DNA of 64,000 nt from Rattus norvegicus. Taxonomy: Eukaryota; Chordata; Mammalia; Rodentia; Muridae. Positions 57,274 through 64,000 of the stretch are shown piece after piece; positions within the stretch are counted from its first letter, which is position 1, and each line of letters starts with the position of its first letter. Below the pieces are notes generated by a model, which was not told where the DNA came from, did not search any database, and worked only from the letters and a program-made list of their open reading frames with translations. The translations under genes and the position numbers were made by a program. Location of the stretch: assembly GCF_036323735.1 (NCBI RefSeq), contig NC_086037.1, forward strand, positions 61,480,002-61,544,001, written 5' to 3'.

Positions 57274-58015
57274 TTGTAAGTGGCTATTAGCCCAAATGCT
57301 TGAATTACCCTTGATGCACAGAATACATGAAACTCAAGAAGGATGACCAAAATGCGAATGTTTCACTCCTTCTTTAAAAGGGAAACAAGAATACCCTTGG
57401 CAGGAAATAGGGAGGCAAAGATTAAAACAGAGGCAGAAGGAACACCCATTCAGAGCCTGCCCCACAAGTGGCCCATACATATACAGCCACCCAATTAGAC
57501 AAGATGGATGAAGCAAAGAAGTGCAGGCCGACAGGAACCGGATGTAGATCTCTCCTGAGAGACACACCCAGAATACAGCAAATACATAGGCAAATGCCAG
57601 AGCAAACCACTGAACTGAGAATGGGACCCCTGTTGAAGGAATCAGAGAAAGAACTGGAAGAGCTTGAAGGGGTTCGAGACCCCATATGAACAATGCCAAG
57701 CAACCAGAGCTTCCAGGGACTAAGCCACTACTCAAAGACTATACATGGACTGACCCTGGACTCTGACCTCATAGGTAGCAATGAATATCCTAGTAAGAGC
57801 ACCAGTGGAAGGGGAAGCCCTGGGTCCTGCTAAGACTGAACCCCCAGTGAACGTGATTGTTGGGGGGAAGGGTGGTAATGGGGGGGGAGGATGGGGAGGG
57901 TAAGCCCACATACAAGGGCAGGGGGAGGGGTTAGGGCAATGTTGACCCGGAAACCGGGAAGGGGAATAACAACGAAATGTAAATAAGAAATACCCAAGTT
58001 AATAAAGAAGAAAAA
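57274..58015 (+). other. L1 3' UTR with G-rich tract
   Basis: Non-coding 3' end of the L1. The stretch 57860-57935 has several runs of four or more G in a polypurine context, a known feature of rodent L1 3' ends capable of forming G-quadruplexes. AATAAAG precedes the A-rich tail. Confidence 0.85.
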
Positions 58016-58056
58016 TTAATAAAAAAAAGAAAAGAAAGAAAAAGAAATCAAGTTCC

Positions 58057-58795
58057 ATGATTTAGAAAATATGGGCAGAGTTAACATTATAAAAATTAGA
58101 AACTCTCTTCACTGGAGGGCACCATTGAGAGACTGGAGAGACAGGCTCTGTAGGAAAACAGTTTGCCAAATGTATACTTCAGAGGTTCTGTATCCAAACT
58201 ACACAGAACAGCAGTGAGGAAACAAACAACCTCATTTCAATGTGGGCAGGGGATCTAGAGAGCCAAAGCACCCCCCAGTCAGGGAAATCCAGGAAACCCC
58301 AGGACACACAGGGTGACTCCACTAACATACAGAAGAGCGGGGAGAGGAGGGAGGAGGGATCCATGGTGAGGGCAGAGAGCTCACAGCATGATATACTCCC
58401 TGCTGATGGCCACACAGAGCTGTGCAGCACTGTGGTGGGCGGGTCAGGCTTGTCTTTTCTCTCTCCTCTAAACAGATCTCTAAGCTTTCCTTAAATATCA
58501 TTTTCCTTGAGAATCCCCTACATATAAGCAATGAAATAGTCTTATCATTTCCTACCTTATCCTTGTCTCCTCCTGCAACAATCTCTCACCCGACTTCTCT
58601 ACCTTTTTAAGCTAGTTTTGCCTTTTTTTATTTTTGAGAATTTCCTACGTGCACATCATGTGTTCTGACAGACCCTGCCCTCATTCCCCTCCCTCCAATG
58701 TTCACCTTTGTTCTAGTTTCAGAATAGTGCCACTTCCTGCCTTCCCTCCCTCAGTCCGTCCATCCTTCCTTCTTTCCTTCCTTCCATGTGAATGT
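58057..58795. other. Cdyl2 intron flank of the L1, nothing recognised
   Basis: No gene or mobile element could be supported. A short CCTT-rich stretch at 58744-58784 precedes the B1. Confidence 0.4.
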
Positions 58796-58799
58796 GTTG

Positions 58800-58958
58800 T
58801 TGCTGCTTTGTTTTTGAGACAACGTCTCTCTGTGTAGCCCTGGCTGTCCTGGAACCTGCTCTGTGTAGCCCAGGCTGCCCCTTGAACTCACAAGGGTCTG
58901 CCTGCCTCTGCCTCCCAAGTGCTGGGATTAAAGGTGTGCACCACCAATGTCTGGCTTC
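58800..58958 (-). mobile_element. B1 SINE (antisense)
   Basis: Reads GTTTTTGAGACAACGTCTCTC, then GCCTCCCAAGTGCTGGGATT and AAAGGTGTGCACCACC on the plus strand, the reverse complement of B1. Its T-rich left end is the antisense A tail. Confidence 0.92.
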
Positions 58959-58959
58959 C

Positions 58960-60112
58960 GTGTGGTTTTTAAATACCCACTGAGCCCGCTCAGTACTGTC
59001 GGAATGGATATTGGTGAGAGGCCACTGACTAGACCATGGGAAACCCAGCAACGGCTGCACCCTCAAAAGAGAAGGAAGTCCCAATGACCTGCGGACAGCC
59101 CACCTCTGCAGCCTTTGGCTCTCCCAGGTGATCCTGAAAAATGGCAGGCTCCAGTCACTACCTGAGAATGACCTTAATGGGAAATACCAAAAAGGAAATG
59201 TGATCTCAATGCCGGTCCCAATTATAGAGGAGCCTGCCACAGAACATCTACTGGATGCAAACACTTCTTCGGCAGGGTGCAATAAACATCCGGTTCACTT
59301 TCTGCAGCCTGTGAGCTAATCAAACCTCAAAAACCCATTCATTAGGTGACAGCCCTTACCCTGCCAGGTAGCCTGCCTCCTGTTAAAAATGTGTCTGGAA
59401 TACTCTGTGGGGCTGGTGTCAACAATTTAACTTGAGTGTGTTTGTCAGAGGTATGGCAAGAAAACCGGGGTACATTAGGGACTCCAGAGACATATGTACC
59501 CTTGGCAAATACATGCTATTCAGAGCACATCACGTGAGGTCAGGCTATGGCCTGTGGCTGGGTTCCAGGAAATGCAAGGAAGTGAGCAAGGAAGCAAGGC
59601 CGTGAGCTAGTGCAACAGGTGTGCGAGAGAGATGACGGATATTGACGTTGTAACCTCAGTGCAGGCATCTGTGGTTGCCGGTTGGGGAAGAATTACCTAC
59701 CACAAGAGCCCTTTGGCCTGGGGCTATAAATTGCTGTCTTATTTCTGAGAACTTTTTGCTACAAACTTCTAGTTTCAGGCAGTGGGTGCTCCGTGGCAGA
59801 CTGACCTCTGCAGACAAGATAGGCTTGAAGTTTCACAGGGGCCAGACCTGGGTCCTAAAGTTTCCCCCAGAAAATGATTTCATTCTGTCCGTTACCATCC
59901 TGTATTTTCCCATCATTCCCAGGAATGGAAGATAATATGTTGTATCCTGAATGTGTTCAAAGGAATAATAAGATCATGAAAGAACGGTCATGGGAGAAAC
60001 ACTGCAGAAGACGCCAATATTCTACCCACAACAATGTCAAAGTTCTATCCTGATCTGAAGACAAACTGAGAAGATGCAAAGAGAAAGTTCCTGCATTTTC
60101 TATAAGGACTTT
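58960..60112. other. Cdyl2 intron, nothing recognised
   Basis: ORFs at 59128 and 59675 have no recognised family and no splice context. No RNA gene seen. Confidence 0.4.
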
Positions 60113-60118
60113 AAAAAA

Positions 60119-60178
<60 letters not shown>

Positions 60179-60179
60179 A
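60113..60179. repeat. (GAAA)n microsatellite
   Basis: About 15 near-perfect AAAG units; homopurine on the plus strand. Confidence 0.97.
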
Positions 60180-60454
60180 GTCTCCAGAAGCCTCTCCTCC
60201 TGTTTCTACCAGGACAGATGCTGGATCCTCTACAGACATCTGCTAGGAGCATACAGGAGTCTTTAGTGACTCCTGATGTCCCAAGTTAGACTCGTTGAAT
60301 ACTCAAATACCTAGAGAATGATTTTGTTGTAATGGCTGTGCTTTGTTAGTTTGTTTTCATGGGTTTTGTTGAACAGATTTAATATAGGAAAGTAGGAAGA
60401 GCTACTATTTAAGTCCTCTCCCTCAAGTTTCTTCTCTTAAATTCTCCTTATGAT

Positions 60455-60812
60455 ACAGAGGAAGGTGGGGGAGAAAGGAGGAAGAAAAAGAGGAGGGGTG
60501 AGAGGAGGGAAGGGGGTAAGGAAGGAGGGGAGAGGAGGGGGGAGGAGGGAGGAAGAAGAGGTAAAAAGAGAAGGGGAGGGGTGAGGGAGAGAAGAGAGAA
60601 GGGGAGGGGAGAGAAGAGGGGAAAGAAAGGGAGGGGAGAGAAGAGGGGAAAGAAAGGGAGGGGAGAGAAGGGGAGAGGAGAGGATGGGGAGAGGAGAGAA
60701 GATGAGGGGAAAGGAAAGGAGGGGAAAAGAGAAGAGAGGAGGGGAGAGGAGGAAAAGAGAGAGGAGAGGAGAAGAAGGGAGAGGAGGAGGGAGGAGAGAG
60801 GAAAAGGAGGCT
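60455..60812. repeat. 350-bp G/A polypurine tract with short tandem units
   Basis: Almost entirely G and A on the plus strand. It includes tandem AGGGGAAAGAAAGGGAGGGG blocks around 60610-60665 and mirror-like GGAGAGGAGAGG segments. ORFs across it are low-complexity artefacts. Confidence 0.95.
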
Positions 60813-61049
60813 TCTCCCTCCCCTGGTGGCTAGCACCTGCCAATAGCTCCTCAATAAGGAGAGGAAACTGAAGAGCATCTCTCCATCTATCACCTTTAAA
60901 AAAAAGCAAACCAAAGCATAGGAAGATTCACCATGTCCATTTATGAGCTAAGTCTATCTGGAAATCTTACACCTACATACTACTGTGCAATGAACAAAGT
61001 CGTGGCTTTTCCCCAAAATGCCCATGGAAGCAACCAAGTCATTCTTTCG

Positions 61050-61790
61050 AGGGCGAATGGATCAAGGAAACGATACACCCACAGAGTGGAAAATTACTCA
61101 GCAGTAAAAGTAAATTAGCAGCAGTTCTCATTTTATCTCTGTCACTGTGACAAATAACCCCGGCCAAAAGCAACCTGGAGAAGAAAGGGTTCCTTTTGGC
61201 TTACACTCGGGGTTACAGTCCATTATCATGGGGAAGTCAGAACAGAAACTTAAGCATCGTGTCCACGGTCAAGGGCAGCAGGAAAAGAAATGAAAACAAG
61301 CGCAAGGATCCTTGTTTGCTTGTCTTCCTACTCTCACACGTTCGAGGGTCCAAAACTAGGGAATGGCGCTGCCCACAGTGGGCTTGGTCTTCCTCTATCA
61401 ACTAACAATCAAGACAACCCCAACATAGGCGAACCAACCTGCTCTAGACGACTCCTTAATTGACGGTAACTCTAGATTGAGTCAAGTTCCCAAGGGAAAG
61501 CAGCCGGCACGGTGACTGAGTCACAAGGGTGAGTTTTAAACACGCTAAATGACTGTGAGCAACTCGTACATTATGTGATGCTGATTAAATGATATTCCAG
61601 AGAAGGGGAAGCAATGCCGACAGTAAATAGATCAGTGGCGGCCAGGGGATCCTAACAGGAGGGAGGGGGCAAAGGTGAAGCAGAAGAGACATTTAGTCTG
61701 ATTCTGTACAGTACAATGGAGGCTGGGTGACATTAATCATTTGTCTAAACCAAAAGAACGTCACAGTATAGAGAAGTTCAAATATGCAAA
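61050..61790 (+). mobile_element. Old L1 3' end interrupted by an LTR
   Basis: The left part (61050-61118) reads GTGGAAAATTACTCAGCAGT, the conserved late L1 text. The right part (61500-61790) reads TAGATCAGTGGCGGCCAGGGG and further L1M-like 3' UTR text. An antisense LTR separates them. This is an ancient copy. Confidence 0.6.
61119..61500 (-). mobile_element. MaLR-like LTR, antisense, nested in the old L1
   Basis: CACTGTGACAAATAACCCCGG, AAAGCAACCTGGAGAAGAAAGG and TTACAGTCCATTATCATGG are antisense landmarks shared with the LTR at 954-1340. Ends near GAGTCAAGTTCCC. Confidence 0.6.
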
Positions 61791-62545
61791 ATTTGGAGTC
61801 TCACTAAGAGGTCCTGGGATCCGGAAGAAGTCACCCCACGGACGGCGGAGACCTCAGCCTTAGAAAGGCGAAGAACCTGAAAACAGAAGCAGGAACACAC
61901 GAGTTGCACACACCCTCAGAAACAGCTGGTTCCTATGCAGGGAAGGCCGGGACATTCTGCTGTACACACATCACCAGAACTGAGTGACGTGGCAATGGGG
62001 TGGCAGGTGGGAAGGACGGGGAGTTTACAGTCTGGCCAGACGGAGGGGCTAAGTCACCCAAGGTGACAGCTCAGATTTCAAAACATCACGGGCAAGCACG
62101 GACACTGCCTACCAAAGAGTCTGTGCACATGTGTGTGCTCACAGGTTAGTATACATGTGTATTTCTTTCACTGTGACTGAGGGAGGCAGGAATCAATGGC
62201 GCCCTAACAGCAAGCAGCACCCCCTGGAACTCTCGGGCTGACTCCAGCACTGTGGCAAGACTCGCCCAGGATAACCTTACAGGGTCGGAATGGGATGAAG
62301 TACTCAAATGAAAGCGAACCCCAACAATGATTGGGTTTGTCTAGAGGACACAGAAACCAGATGGACAGCTCTCGTGACCAAAGCTGCAGCATGAGCAGCA
62401 AATAGTGCAGAGTTATGAAAAATGAGAACCATCCATGATTCGACACGGGTGTGAACGAATGTCAGAGTGAATAGATAAAGGCAGAGCAGATACACCTCCA
62501 ATGTAGAATTCCAGTTCAATATTCAATAATGTAAATTCTCCAACC
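61791..62545. other. Cdyl2 intron, nothing recognised
   Basis: No exon or mobile element could be supported. The minus-strand ORFs at 62204-62519 overlap in different frames without similarity. Confidence 0.4.
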
Positions 62546-62735
62546 TGTCAGGGCTGGATGGGTGGTTCAGTGGCTAAGAGCATTGGCCGCTCTGGCACAG
62601 CACCAAGTTCCCAGCACCCACATTGAGGCTCACCACTGCCTTTAACTCCAGGTTATAGGATCTGGCACCCTCTGCTGGCCTCCAAGGGCACTGCACTCAC
62701 ATGCATATATCCACACATATACATATACTCTGCAG
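62546..62735 (+). mobile_element. B2 SINE
   Basis: GGGCTGGATGGGTGGTTCAG is the tRNA-derived B2 promoter half, followed by TTCCCAGCACCCACA, CACCCTCTGCTGGCCTCC and a CA-rich tail. Antisense to Cdyl2. Confidence 0.85.
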
Positions 62736-62804
62736 TGGACCTTAGAGTAGGATCTTCTATTGGCACTTTGCGAGACCAGCATAGTTCCTCGCTGCATTCT
62801 AAAT

Positions 62805-63022
62805 CAGTGGTCCTCAACCTTCCTAATGCTGGGACCCTTTAATAGAGTTCTTCATGCTGTGGTGAACCCCCCAACCATAAAATTCTTTTCTTTGCTTCAT
62901 AACTAATTTTACTACTGCTGTGAATCATAATGTAAATATCTGTTTTCTGGTGGTCTTAGGTGGCCCCTGTGAAAAGGTCATTCAGCACCCAAAGGGGTCA
63001 CGACCTAGTTTGAGAGTCACTG
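62805..63022. mobile_element. URR1-type hAT transposon
   Basis: CAGTGGTCCTCAACCTTCC begins the element, GAGTCACTG ends it, and the internal text is the URR1 family in the orientation opposite to the copies at 33323 and 47649. Flanks TTCTAAAT (62797-62804) and CTCTACAT (63023-63030) agree at six of eight positions. Confidence 0.85.
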
Positions 63023-63030
63023 CTCTACAT

Positions 63031-64000
63031 CTATCCTTATATCCATGCATGGGTAAATATAGCCACCAGCCCTCTTCAAAGAAGCCTCTCTTTACAGCAA
63101 ATTGAGATGTTCACAGGAAAACACTGTGATTTAATAGAGATATCAATGGACTTCAGGGAGCCCAGGTCCAGTGGTTCTATCTACGCACATCTTTGTCTTT
63201 GGCTCAGGGAACATCTCAGGAGGAGGGGCAGGAATGTTGTAAGAAGGATCAAGAATACAAGGAAGCCTGCTGTGGAGCAATCTGTCCTAGAAATAACTGC
63301 ATCAAGAGGACTGGGGTAAAATGGTAGCATCAATGGGCATTTCAGCATGATCGTTTCAACCCTTAGACAAAGAGCTACAGGAAACTATTGACTTCTGGGA
63401 GAACGAGCCCTCTTATCGGTAGTTCTATGCAGAGTGGTCATCCTTAGAACCACACACACATAAACAAGAGTGGGGAGAGCTTGGGACAGGTTTGAGAAAG
63501 TATCTAGAAGGGGCTGAAGGAATGAAAGGGGGAATTGATATGATTTTTATGTCAAGAGACAGCATTATAAAAATACTGGAACCTCAAGAAAATGGAATAT
63601 AACTTTATTTCTTAGATGTGAGGTTATGTGTGACGACTTCGTTTGTGGGACAGAGGCAGTGTGGCAAATAGAAGTGAGTTGGGACCATATAATGGATAAT
63701 CCCTACACTAAGCAGAGTACGTCATGCCCACAGCATGGCCCTTTGGGATGATATGACAGTAAAACACACACCTGGCCTCTGGGATCTACCCCTCAAAACA
63801 TACAACCCCAGTTGTGTCCATGAAGAACCATTAAGCAAATCCTACTGGAGAATTATCTTCCCCCATCTAACCTCCGAAGGCCACGGAAAAGAAAGTCTGT
63901 GAGACTGCCACAGCCGTGAGGCACCTAGAGAGTCCCACAGTGACTGGACACAGTATCCTGGACTCTGGAAAGGCACTAGGTAAAAACAACAAAGAAAGCT
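63031..64000. other. Cdyl2 intron, nothing recognised
   Basis: No gene, RNA or mobile element could be supported. Next upstream Cdyl2 exon not reached. Confidence 0.4.

Larger units (their letters stand above)
51604..58042 (+). mobile_element. Nearly full-length, inactive rat-type L1 (LINE-1)
   Basis: A 6.4-kb element with a 5' UTR-like segment (51604-52386), ORF1 (broken), ORF2 (broken), and a 3' UTR with a G-rich polypurine stretch (57860-57935), AATAAAG and an A-rich tail. Flanking copies of AGAAATCAAGTTCC (51590-51603 and 58043-58056) are its target-site duplication, typical of L1 endonuclease-primed insertion. It sits in a Cdyl2 intron in antisense orientation to the gene, the more tolerated arrangement. 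The intact TSD and the lack of frameshifts in ORF2 suggest moderate age; the 5' end is somewhat shorter than a full promoter. Confidence 0.95.
20700..64000 (-). other. Cdyl2: Cdyl2 gene, 3' portion (partial; 5' end beyond the window)
   Basis: Five minus-strand exons with consensus splice sites join in frame into the C-terminal ~307 residues of a CDYL-family protein ending in KIYEV, which I recognise as CDYL2 rather than CDYL or CDY. Exon junction phases are mutually compatible throughout. The introns inside the window are 3454, 3570, 6852 and 6327 bp, and the upstream intron is at least 15.7 kb. The family is nuclear: an N-terminal chromodomain binds methylated histone H3 and a C-terminal crotonase-fold domain binds partners. 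The chromodomain and linker exons were looked for between 48246 and 64000 and not found, so they should lie at higher coordinates. Gene boundary at the 3' end is inferred from a polyadenylation signal. Confidence 0.93.

Noticed and set aside
60423..60914. A 163-codon minus-strand ORF and a partner
   Set aside because: Ser/Pro/Leu low complexity from the polypurine tract.
48246..64000. Upstream Cdyl2 chromodomain or linker exons
   Set aside because: No splice-bounded frame with chromodomain-like sequence was found; probably beyond the window.

Overview
The window is mammalian nuclear DNA from a murid rodent, most likely rat (Rattus). It carries a tRNA-Ala-derived ID SINE, B1, B2, B3 and B4 SINEs, a rodent L1 and three hAT-type URR1 elements. 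There is no operon-like layout; coding sequence is a few short, well-spliced exons. The only host gene recognised with confidence is the 3' part of Cdyl2 (chromodomain Y-like 2) on the minus strand. Five coding exons (48010-48245, 41510-41682, 34447-34657, 30733-30876, 27120-27278) join in phase through GT-AG junctions. They encode about the last 307 residues, which include the enoyl-CoA hydratase-like (crotonase fold) domain. The chromodomain exons are not seen and should lie beyond 64000. A long 3' UTR probably runs from 27119 to about 20700, where an AATAAA followed by a GU-rich element sits; this 6.4 kb is almost free of interspersed repeats, unlike everything around it.

Layout. 1-20700: intergenic sequence downstream of Cdyl2, dominated by MaLR-like retroviral remnants, SINEs and microsatellites. 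It includes an antisense LTR/internal fragment (1-1340), a local duplication (3541-3775 and 4492-4718), a possible decayed Ig-like gene fragment (5535-6128), and an LTR-internal-LTR element (7015-14230) whose 3' LTR is split by an L1 with the inverted-5' structure of twin priming. 20700-48245: the Cdyl2 3' UTR, exons and introns. The introns hold a solo LTR inside a SINE, a B2 element with a triplicated CTCF-like motif, an intact ID element, URR1 transposons and a CpG-rich minisatellite. 48246-64000: a Cdyl2 upstream intron containing a nearly full-length, decayed L1 (51604-58042). The L1 shares its target-site duplication with an adjacent truncated ID element, and further SINEs, LTRs and polypurine tracts follow.

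Function. Cdyl2 belongs to a family of nuclear chromatin readers/corepressors whose C-terminal crotonase-like domain mediates CoA or HDAC/partner binding. Everything else is mobile-element and simple-repeat sequence. I saw no CRISPR array, phage, plasmid or other undescribed multi-gene system. The unusual content is structural: nested insertions, reused insertion sites, and tandem amplification of candidate transcription-factor motifs inside Cdyl2 introns.
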